Shown here in pieces: positions 1-8,998 of a stretch of 64,000 bases of DNA (the first letter of the stretch is position 1; the number at the start of each line of letters is the position of its first letter). The position numbers and the translations under genes were made by a program. The stretch spans positions 41,051,002 through 41,115,001 of the forward strand of contig CAKMRJ010003334.1 in assembly GCA_928212115.1 (NCBI GenBank), written 5' to 3'. The notes beneath the pieces were generated by a model that made no database searches, had not been told where the DNA came from, and was given only the letters and a program-made list of their open reading frames with translations. This DNA is from Lactuca virosa. Taxonomy: Eukaryota > Streptophyta > Magnoliopsida > Asterales > Asteraceae.

Positions 1-443
1 GTCGGGTATTCGTTGATCCGGTGGATACGGGTATGGATTCGACTATTCAAGACCCTGAGGGTTATTGGAGCGGGGTGGGTCATGTTTTTATTTTTTTAAA
101 CGGGTTTGGATCAAGGGTGATTCGCTCCAAACTCGCCCCATTGACAGGTCTATCTCCAAGGAGTTGAATAGGATAATTTCATCCAAGGAAACTGCTAAAT
201 CGACTCTCCTACCAATCAGAACCTTCCTTCAAAGAATCTCCTTTGAAATGACCCCAATTAAATTTGAGATAAAATCATTAAATCCTTTTCCAAATTTTGA
301 GGAAATGAACTCCAGCTTGGAAAGTATTAAAGATCGAGAATATGGCATCACTGACACTCCTGAACTAGGAGTTGTTTATGAAATCAATAGCACAGAAGAG
401 AAAAATTTCTTCCATCTAAGCCATAAGCATCGCTACTCAAACT
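1..443 (+). pseudogene. Unrecognised coding-like target sequence, part 1
   Basis: A frame open from about position 65 runs up to the left end of element B. Joining it across B, with one copy of the AAACT target duplication, continues the same frame to a TGA near 19746. The sequence is lysine-, serine- and glutamate-rich with no motif I recognise. Because the frame continues across the insertion, B landed inside something that was once coding. A further frame is open after element C, starting at 58499. It may be a host gene exon, an older retroelement gag or an endogenous pararetrovirus remnant; I cannot choose between them. Confidence 0.35.
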
Positions 444-1773
444 TGTAACATCCAAATCCTCGAGGTGTAAAATTTCAAGTAAAAATTGAGATAAACTCAT
501 TTAAGTGTCATGACATTACACTATGTTGGTCACAACGTGACACCTGAACATGGGTAAACCCTAAATTTTATACTTGGACCCTATTTAAAAGAAGTGAGGG
601 GATATGGTTTCCTTCACTCTCAGCCTCCATCACCTCCAAAACCCTCTTGAAGAAACCCTAATCTCTCTCCTCCATTTTGAGCTCACCTTGGCTTTTTAAT
701 TGATTTTGAAGGAAGAAAAAGGCCTTAGTTGTGTTTTGAGCCTATTGGAAAGATTTGGGACTTCATTTAGACATCTTTGGAGCATTGTAAGTGTTTAATA
801 CCCAAACTCTATTGCTATAAGTTGCTAGATCTAAGCCTTTGTCCCTTTATCTTCAAGTTTGAGCAAGTCGAATTGGTAGGATTCCATAAATTTGGCAACT
901 TTATGGATCCTTGAGGTCCTTTGTATATCATATGGTTCAGATCTGGAACTTTCTAGTGTATTGAGTTGATGCATGAGATCCTTGGTGACGTTTCTCCATT
1001 TTTGACCTAGTTTGAGCTTTAGACTCAAAATGGATATGCATGGTTGAAAATCATTGATATTTAGGTTTTTTTGGACGTTAAGAAGCCTTCTGGAAGGAAT
1101 AAGTGCATGGATTAATCATTGGAGGGTTGAATCCATAGAGCTGTGGAATGCCTAGTTTCACGACGTGACAGCTTCCTTGTCACGACGTGACGATTGGGGA
1201 ATTTCCCGCTTATTTTGGACAGATTATGTTAAGACGTGATGACTTGTCCATCACAACGTGGCAATACCTTGGGTCGAGACCGAGTTGGATGAGTTGGGTC
1301 ATGACCAATTTTGGGACCGGGTTCAGTGCATTTCTCACGAAGTGACCATGGGCTGGTCACGATATGAGGGGAAGCTAATGGAAATGTTGACCGTTAACTT
1401 TGACCTTGACCATTGACTTGTTGACCTGAGTTGAATTTTTGTCAAATTGCTAGTTCCAGAGTAAAGAATAAGGTTGCACCATGTATGATTCGATAGGTGT
1501 GCTGTAGCACCGGTTGCATGGCATTGAGTTGTGGATTATCTAACTTCGTGAGACAGGTGAGTCTTCTCACTATACTATGTAGGTTGCTAGATTTTCTATG
1601 TGACTCTTGCATGAAAGATTGTGGTTGGATCATAGCACCTGTGTGAAAGACTATGGTTGGATCACAACACTTGTATGAAAGAATGTGGTTGGATCACAAC
1701 ACTTGAATGAAAGACTATGGTTGGATCACAACACTTGTTTGTTCTTTGCGACTTGCATGGAAGACCATAGTTG
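444..1773 (+). repeat. B 5' LTR, left part
   Basis: This part aligns with 16413-16527 plus 18025 onward of the 3' LTR. It contains a TATA-like box near 582, repeated TCACGACGTGA-type palindromes (for example around 1160 and 1178) and a 32-bp tandem repeat around 1630-1740. A GGTGAGT splice-donor-like site lies at 1556-1562. The LTR is cut at 1773 by solo LTR D and resumes at 11012. Confidence 0.9.
582..590 (+). promoter_or_regulatory. TATA-like box of B 5' LTR
   Basis: TATTTAAAA lies about 140 bp into the LTR, after ACCC. The 3' LTR copy (near 18114) has lost the motif. Transcription would start roughly 30 bp downstream, which defines the start of R. Confidence 0.5.
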
Positions 1774-2465
1774 TGATGGGTTTTATGTACTCTAACATTC
1801 CTATGGTGCACATACAACCCTAATTCTTTGGATCTAAGTTTTCTCTAATTATACATGCAACATTGTTTTTCCAAAGCATAAAGCCTAAACTAGCATGCAA
1901 GGCAACATTTGAATCATAAAAAATAGGTAGAAGATTACCTTGTGTAGTAGCTTGCTTGTCTTTGACCTTTAGGAGCCTAGCACCTCAAGTGTGATGCCTC
2001 AAATGTCTTATAACAAACCAAGAACAAGAGAATGGACTTGAGAGACAGGCTTGGGAGCTCAAAATCGGCTAGCTACAACTAGTGTGCATGAGTGGGCTGA
2101 TTTTAGGTGTTAGGGACTTCTTTTATAACTTAGGATTACAACCATGCAAGCCCTAATGACTCTTCATATTTCTTAGTCTTTTGGGCTAAACCTTCTTGGA
2201 CTTTCACATAGGTTTAGTCCAACTCTAATTGTAACATCCGGAAATTTAAAGTACATCTATTTAACCCTTTTTCTTTACCAAATTGTCAAGTTTAGCCCCC
2301 TAAGTGGAAAGTGTTGCAAACGAGTACGCTGGGCGTACTAAAGAGTACGCTGCGCGTACTCATGTGCTTATTATGGATGCAGACTCAATTAGGTATGCTG
2401 GGCGTACCAAAGTTAAGCTGGGCGTAACTGGCTCAGATGCAAAACCCTAAATGAGACTTGAGGAC

Positions 2466-2473
2466 TATAAAAG
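2466..2473 (+). promoter_or_regulatory. TATA box, A 5' LTR
   Basis: TATAAAAG preceded by GGAC. It is preserved in the 3' LTR at 9212-9219. With a start about 30 bp downstream, most of the LTR (about 1.4 kb) would be R-U5 leader. Confidence 0.75.
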
Positions 2474-3371
2474 GAATGATATGGTCCTTACCCCAGCCAC
2501 CATATTACAGAGAGTGAAACCCTAAGAGAGCAAAGCCCCGTTATAAGCTTGTGTGTGTGTTCTTAAGCTTGAAAGTGCCATTTTGTGATGGTGAAGAAGA
2601 AGAGGAGGCCATGGTGGAAGCTAGAAGTTGGAGGGCAAGCTTAGAACCGTGTTCTACAGAGGTTGGAGCTTCACTTGGAGGTAAAAAGCTCAAAGCTTTC
2701 CTTGTCATCTTTGATTCGTGCTTTATGGACCCATTTTTAGGGTTTTTGGTCCCGAGGTGGAGACTTTATGAGCAAAGGGTCTCCATAAGCTTAGATCTGC
2801 CCTATTCCAGTGTAATATGTGTTGTAGGTTCATAAAAATCCAATCTTGGACGTTGAGATTAAGTCATGCATGAGATTAGGGCTTAATGGGAAAAGAGGAA
2901 AGGTGTTTGGAGTGATTGGTGACCTTTACAGCCATGCAAGGCTTAAAGGTTTCGACTTATGGATTAAGAGGTATTAGAATGGCCAGATCTGAAATATGAG
3001 CTTATGTCTTAACCGTTTAAGACCAAAAATAAAGAAAGTAGGAAACTGGGACTTACGTTGGGCGTAATCCCAGTACGCACCGCGTAGGGGGTTGCGTTCC
3101 CCGATTCTGGATGTCATGGAGTACGCCCAGCGTACAGATCTGGTACGCGCCGCGTACTCCGGAGGGTTGACTTTCGTTGACTTTTAGGGTTTAGTCAACT
3201 TTTGGACCTTTGGGCCATTGGAGGGGTAAAATGGTCTTTTACTCTTCTGAGAGAATATAGGGAGGGACTAGTCTAGCCTTTGAGAGCCGTATTAATTAGA
3301 GATAATTATTTTATGTGATTAGGCAGAGGCTAGATCAGTATTTGAGTTCGAGATTATCCGAGTTACCCGAG

Positions 3372-3743
3372 GTGAGTCTTCTCAGTATACATTACCTAGA
3401 GTGGTATCTATGTGTAGACCGGAGGGTCTTATGAGTTATGTGTATGTTTGAGTTTATGTGCATTGTGATATATGTATGCTATGTGTTATATAGACTGGAC
3501 CGGAGGGTCCAACGATTTAGACCGGACCGGAGGGTCCAACGATTTAGACCGGACTGGAGGGTCCAACGAGCTAGACCGGACTGGAGGGTCCAACGAGCTA
3601 CGGGACTGGAGGGTCCCGCTGAGACACATTGACCGGAAGGTCATACCGAGTTATAGCCTTGAGTGGCTTATGTGTTGTATGTGGTATTTTGGGGGGACTC
3701 ACTAAGCATTTATGCTTACCGTGTTATGTGATATGTGTTTCAG
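3372..3743 (+). other. Intron-like segment in A 5' LTR
   Basis: Donor AG|GTGAGT and acceptor GTGTTTCAG|GTAG enclose 372 nt. The same sites in the 3' LTR (10123-10521) enclose 399 nt, the extra 27 nt being one tandem unit. Equivalent donor and acceptor pairs occur in the LTRs of B, C and E. The segment holds the hairpin array and a TAAGCAT-TT-ATGCTTA stem just before the acceptor. Splicing is inferred, not shown. Confidence 0.5.
3493..3600 (+). repeat. 27-bp tandem array, A 5' LTR
   Basis: Four 27-bp units plus a partial one. Each contains the short inverted repeat GGACC-GGAG-GGTCC or a one-base variant. The 3' LTR has five units (10244-10378). Confidence 0.9.
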
Positions 3744-3928
3744 GTAGCAGCGAGGATCGCGGGAAGGCGCCGACATGATCTGTACACACTGGCAGGGGAT
3801 TATGTTTTGAGATTCTGGGATATGTTTTATTGCGATGAAATTTGATACATGAAATTTTGAGAATATTATATGAGTTTTATTATGTTTGAGAAATGAAAAT
3901 TTGTTTTAAAATTTACGTCGTTACAAGT

Positions 3929-3940
3929 TGGTATCAGAGC
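3929..3940 (+). promoter_or_regulatory. A primer-binding site
   Basis: TGGTATCAGAGC, complementary to the 3' end of plant initiator Met tRNA, three bases after the LTR end. Confidence 0.95.
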
Positions 3941-4384
3941 CTTGGTTTGAGGGATTCGGATGCACCTTCGGGCGTATCTGAACTCAAACTGGGGATTTGA
4001 GAAATTTTTTCATAAAAGAAACAATTTTTCTAAAAGAGCAAAAGATTCTTGAGAAAAGCAGAACGGAGCAGTGTGTACGATCAGCCAGCGCCCGAACGGT
4101 GATTTCCTAAAATACCCTTACATTATGTGTTATGAGATATGATATGATATGCTATGCATGCTAGAGTAGGCTAGGTATTCATATTAGGATTAGAGTAGCC
4201 TGATTTGAGATGCCTTAGCCTAGGAGATTACTGCTACTATGAGATACTTCGAGAGCGAGTAGGTAGTAGTGAGGAGCTTATGAGTGATCTACCGGAAGGT
4301 AGCCTATGCTTAGCAAGATATAGAGTACTTGTGATTTGGGATCCTAGGAGGAGGACTTGGGGTGAATGCTGATGCGGTGTGGAA
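3941..4384 (+). other. A untranslated leader
   Basis: Between PBS and hairpin I see no ORF. Sequence around 4060-4120 aligns loosely with the leaders of B and C, but the strong GTAAGT donor of those families is degenerate here (GTGATT near 4098). Confidence 0.5.
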
Positions 4385-4407
4385 AGTAGTATAGGGCCCG
4401 TACTACT
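4385..4407 (+). promoter_or_regulatory. Leader stem-loop with palindromic GGGCCC loop (A)
   Basis: A 7-bp perfect stem (AGTAGTA with TACTACT, extendable by a wobble pair) presents a loop containing the self-complementary hexamer GGGCCC. It lies 135 nt before the gag ATG at 4534. The motif and spacing recur in B, C and E. Retroviral dimerisation sites have this form: a short stem with a GC-rich palindromic loop in the leader before gag. Confidence 0.6.
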
Positions 4408-4533
4408 GGAAGCACCGGATCAGTGAGCAGTCCAAGTAAAAATCCTTGGGATGCTAAGGAACAAGTAGGGCTGAGTGATCGAGTGCAAGTATACTCGAGC
4501 GAGTCTCTGATTTCTTTTATGTTGGGAGACATC

Positions 4534-4662
4534 ATGGTTGGTACACGACACACACCGGAGAGCAGCGGTGTTAGCGATGATGAGATTCGCCGTATGATTC
4601 ATGACGAGATGGTCGCGGTGATCCGGAAGGCTATTCTGGAGGATTCTAAAGTGGCGGATTGA
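4534..4662 (+). pseudogene. Truncated gag N-terminus of A
   Basis: The frame starts ATGGTTGG and runs 42 codons to a TGA where the 44-bp array begins. The stretch DDEIRRMIHDEMVAVIRKAI resembles residues about 50-70 of the gag of element E (positions near 50020), which shows that A derives from an E-like gypsy element. Capsid, zinc knuckle and pol are missing. It is either a vestige or retained because the gag start overlaps a packaging region. Confidence 0.6.
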
Positions 4663-5273
4663 GAAGTGATGTCATGGTTCGAGTACCATGATAAGTAGCA
4701 GATCGAGAAGCGATGTCATGGTTCGAGTACCATGATAAGTGGCAGATTTAGAGGTGATGTCATGGTCCGAGTACCATGATAAGTAGCAGATCGAGAAGCG
4801 ATGTCATGGTTCGAGTACCATGATAAGTGGCAGATTTAGAGGTGATGTCATGGTCCGAGTACCATGATAAGTAGCAGATTGAGAAGTGATGTCATGGTTC
4901 GAGTACCATGATAAGTGGCAGATTTAGAGGTGATGTCATGGTCCGAGTACTATGATAAGTAACAGATTGAGAAGTGATGTCATGGTTCGAGTACCATGAT
5001 ATGTGGCGGATTGAGAAGTGATGTCATGGTTCAAGTACCATGATAAGTAACAGATCGAGCGGTGACGTCATGGTTCGAGTACCATGAGTTGTAGCAGGTC
5101 GAGAGGTGATGTCTTGGTTCGAGTGTCATGATTTGAGGTGGATTGAGAAGAGGGAACATGGTTCGAGTACCATGATTCGTAGTATATTAAGAGGAGATGA
5201 AATGGTACGGGTACCATGATTCATAGAAGATCGAGAGGTGGCCACACGGTTTGAGTACCATGACATGTGGCGG
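4658..5273 (+). repeat. 44-bp tandem array, about 14 units
   Basis: Fourteen head-to-tail 44-bp units, the first seven nearly identical with an alternating two-unit pattern, the last four diverged. Most units contain TCATGGT-TCGAGT-ACCATGA, a 7-bp stem with a 6-nt loop. Stop codons interrupt every long frame, so this is not coding. Confidence 0.95.
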
Positions 5274-7107
5274 TTAGTGTTTTTGGTTTTTACCGGTTAT
5301 TACGTGGTGATTGTCTAGACTGAGATCAGAGGTGAAGGAGTATGGGGCCAGAAGGCCATGATGAACGAGTTTTAGTGGAGCATCCATTGAAAGGGGAAAT
5401 CGAGTGAGCCCCGAGGGATTGTTGGTGATATGCCAGTTGGAGTCGCAAGACTCAGGGATGCGTAGGGATGAGTGCGTTATGGGAGAATATGGTCTGGGCC
5501 GAGCGACCGGCCGATGGTGGAGATGTCATTTTCTGTGACCTGAGCGGTGTTATTTCTGTTCCTGTGGGAAACATGAGAGGTATTGAGATTTTCGGTTTCC
5601 AAGGTTGGGGACGAGCCCTGTGGGGTAGCTTTGGTTAAGATCTTTCATCAGAGTATTTGGGCAGTATGTCTGCCGAGAGGTAATGTTAGAGCATGAGCAG
5701 GTTGTCAGCGGGGACTGAGATGGTTAAGGACAAGGATACACCCTATTTGAGCATAGTAGGGCATGTATTAGCTGCAGCGGCAGACGATCAAGAAGAGGAT
5801 GTTGGGGCGGTGAATCTTATTGTCTATGATGAGTATCGAGTGTGGTAATGAGGACTCCACTCTTACTACAACCCACGTGATGGAACGTTGGTTGAAGAGT
5901 CGAGGATGAGGAATATGTTAGTTCGTTATTTTCAGACTGAGAGTCAGGGTTACGACTGGACAGTTGAGATGTCTGGTAGTGGGATGGTATGAGATTCTGA
6001 ATGACTAGAGGTAGTCATAATGAGAAGTTTATGAGGATTTCATCGGAGATTCAGGGTATTTGGAATTGCTTGACCTCCATCGGGGAGATCATCGAGCATT
6101 GCGTATCACCTTCCAAGAGTAGGTGTGATATTATTGGTAAAAACAGTTTGTGGGTTAGATTGTTGGCGAACCAATTGGTGATGGTTCGAACCCTGAGTGG
6201 GGGAGAACCGGGTACTTTTGAAGAGATCAGAGATTTGTTCAAGAGCGGTTAGAGAACTGGTTAGAGAGGCCTGCAGTGCGGATTCCTGAGACCAGGGTTA
6301 TTGGTGGTCGAGGAGAGGTGCAAAGTGAGATAGTGCATGTGGTACGTGTTTGAGAAAGGATGAGTGTCTCCACGGCAAGTGGCCGTTGGTCGGAGACCTT
6401 GTGGTGGTTAGGAATCCTTCAAGGTTAAAATGGTGAATTCGAGGTGGTTGGTTTGTGAGGTTAGTTAGGCGGTTGAGAATTTCTGGTTCAGAGTATGGGC
6501 TGTTATATGCAGTATGGGAAGGGAAGAAGTTGATTGGGCAACCAACTTCAGGGTCGTTATGAGTATTCTTGCATGAGTTTTGAGCAATAGAGGAGGAAGT
6601 TTCGGATTTTCATCTTCGTGTTCTGAGTCGTTGGCAATTTCTCCGTGTTTTAATTTGGGAGATGGAGTATTCTGGGGTTACAAGTGGCACGAGAGAAAGA
6701 CCGGTTGCGAGATTCCGAGGAAGCAATGCGGTATCTGAGTATGATGTCATGAGTATGAGATCAGTGGTTGAGTCAAGACACTGCGGGGCGTTGTGATGGT
6801 ATTTCGGGGTATCTGAGTGTAATGTCCTAAATCTCGGATTATTTTGAGTTTTGAGTTTGAGATGACGAGTGGTGTATCGAGTGTCTATGGTTCCGGTGGG
6901 GGCCCTTCAGCTAATTGACATCAAATGGATTTATTTGAGAATGTGAATTGCAGCGAGAAAAAGAGGTTTTGTCATGACGGTAGTCGTCCGAAGTAGTGAT
7001 GCTTAGCTTGGATGGGTGTGTGTGTACCTATCTATACTGGGCCGCAGAGCATGAGTTAATGATCACAGTGTGATGTCAACCTGAATATGAGATTGTGAAG
7101 TGATAAG
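5274..7107 (+). other. A interior, no recognisable gene
   Basis: 1.8 kb of G-rich, stop-riddled sequence. The longest frame (6001-6252, 83 codons) has no motif I know. It may be eroded gag/pol or captured filler; no RT, RNase H or integrase signature is visible in any frame. Confidence 0.6.
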
Positions 7108-7158
7108 AGTAAGTGCAGTAAGACTGCGGGGAGCTGCAGTTTCAATGAGTCAGTGCAG

Positions 7159-7773
7159 AGAGGTTGTGGTGATGCTACGGGGAGCCGTAGTACTCACTAT
7201 TCAGTGAGAGGTTGTGGTGATGCTACGGGGAGCCGTAGTACTCACTATTCAGTGAGAGGTTGTGGTGATGCTACGGGGAGCCGTAGTACTCACTATTCAG
7301 TGAGAGGTTGTGGTGATGCTACGGGGAGCCGTAGTACTCACTATTCAGTGAGAGGTTGTGGTGATGCTACGAGGAGCCGTAGTACTTACTATTCAGTGAG
7401 AGGTTGTGGTGATGCTAAGGGGAGCCGTAGTACTCACTATTCAGTGAGAGGTTGTGGTGACGCTACGGGGAGCCGTAGTACTCACTATTCAGTGAGAGGT
7501 TGTGGTGACGCTACGGGGAGCCGTAGTACTCACTATTCAGTGAGAGGTTGTGGTGACGCTACGGGGAGCCGTAGTACTCACTATTCAGTGAGAGGTTGTG
7601 GTGACGCTACGGGGAGCCGTAGTACTCACTATTCAGTGAGAGGTTGTGGTGACGCTACGGGGAGCCGTAGTACTCACTATTCAATGAGAGGTTGTGGTGA
7701 CGCTACGAGGAGCCGTAGTACTCACTATTCAGTGAGAGGTCGTTGTGACGCTGCGGGGAGCCGTAGTACCCAC
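7159..7773 (+). repeat. 48-bp tandem array with two hairpins per unit
   Basis: Twelve full 48-bp units and a partial thirteenth, preceded by a degenerate unit near 7110-7158. Each unit contains two perfect 6-bp-stem, 4-nt-loop hairpins: CTACGG-GGAG-CCGTAG and CTCACT-ATTC-AGTGAG. As 48 is a multiple of 3, one frame stays open for 207 codons and would give a 16-residue arginine- and serine-rich repeat (RGCGDATGSRSTHYSV). I regard this frame as a by-product of the repeat because nothing supports translation and the DNA palindromes explain the conservation better. Units 7-12 share a T-to-C change, showing stepwise amplification. Confidence 0.95.
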
Positions 7774-7780
7774 TAGTCAG

Positions 7781-8984
7781 CAAGAGAATGTTGTGGTGAA
7801 GTGCTCTCTGATCAGAGCTTGACGCAGAAGAGTTTTAGGATTGGGTAGCCCTAATATTTGAGTTTGTGAAAGCCTGGGGTCGAACCAGGGGCGAGACTGG
7901 GGTCTCCATGTTTGTCGGAAGTCATTATATTCTGAATTGAGTAGTGGTTTTCGTGGCCAAAGGGAAGTGGATCAGTGAGGTACGCGTGGGTTGCGGGTCA
8001 TGGGTCGCGAGTTGAGTGTTGCGTTGGGACGAGTGGTTCCAATTCTGTGCCAGACCAGACTCTCGAGTTGAGTTTGATTCTAGTGGTGTATTGAGGAGGC
8101 GGAATGAGATTCCGGATTTAGAGATGGATTCCATATTGAGGGGTATTGTTTATCATCTGATGTCTTAGACCTGTGTAGGTCAGTACTTGGGTACGGGAGG
8201 TACCACGAGATGCATGGAACTATGAGCAGTGAACAACAGAGGTCGGGGTTGAGTCGACCTTCAGTTGGGAGTGTAGCCTTCGCTTGGGGTAAGGCGAACT
8301 TCATGACTTGTGTGTCACAATGGGCCGAGGTAGTTATTGTGAGAAGGAAACCATTGAGATGGTTGGGATAATGCAATGGACCTTGGAGGTTCAACGGTTG
8401 GGTCGAGTTCAGACCTGATGCACAGTGTTAAAAAGGGGTATGTGAAATGGAGCTGAGGCTTATGATTATTTTTATGTCTGAGGACACTTCTGAGCGAGCA
8501 TGATTATTCTCTTGTGTCTGAGGGCAGAGTGTTGAGAATTCACTGTTCGGATGGGTTAGTATAGCAGTTCAGTAGATGAGCCCTGGTGGGATGTGAACCC
8601 TTCCGTTTCTTGGGGCGTGATCCGGGTCATTCAACATGTTTGGTATGAGTGAGCGGTAGCCGATTTTTGAATTGTGTCTGGTGGGAATCAGAGGAGCAGT
8701 GAGTCGTTAGGGTTTGATATTCGAGGAGCGAATATCATGGTGATCTCTCGAGTGGCGGTATGGCGGCGGGCCAGGCCACTAGAATTTCCCGAATTTAGGA
8801 AAGTCAGAAAGGGGTATCTTAGCGGCAGAGGGGTTGGTTTGGGTTCCAGAGTTGGGAGTTCCTGTTTGGACTCAGGCGTCCATGGAAAGATAGTGGTAGG
8901 ATATGAGGTCTTTTCGGTGGTGCTTCTCGAGTTAGGTTCGAGCTATGTGTGGTCAAGAAGCGATTTCGAGGGCGAAATCTATTT
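7781..8984 (+). other. A interior right arm, no recognisable gene
   Basis: 1.2 kb with short frames on both strands (for example 8674-9003, 109 codons) that show no family motif. It leads to the polypurine tract, where sequences needed for plus-strand priming would lie. Confidence 0.55.
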
Positions 8985-8998
8985 AAGTGGGGGAGAAT
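8985..8998 (+). promoter_or_regulatory. A polypurine tract
   Basis: AAGTGGGGGAGAAT directly precedes the 3' LTR. The same tract occurs, reverse complemented, next to the LTRs of E and G. Confidence 0.9.

Larger units (their letters stand above)
2230..3925 (+). repeat. A 5' LTR
   Basis: TGTAACATCC to GTCGTTACA, 1696 bp. It contains a TATA box (2466), palindromes of the form GTACGC-NNN-GCGTAC both before the TATA box and in the leader (around 2322, 2343, 3119, 3142), an intron-like segment and a 27-bp tandem array. Confidence 0.95.

Noticed and set aside
2551..2835. 94-codon ORF in the A LTR (repeated at 9299-9517)
   Set aside because: Leader ORF present in both LTRs but truncated differently in each by a one-base change; no motif. 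Treated as an untranslated leader.
7159..7773. Regular repeats resembling a CRISPR array
   Set aside because: Units are contiguous without unique spacers and lie in a plant retroelement.
7153..7776. 207-codon ORF with 16-residue repeats as a novel protein gene
   Set aside because: The frame exists because the tandem unit is 48 bp. DNA-level hairpins are conserved, and there is no evidence for a promoter or translation.
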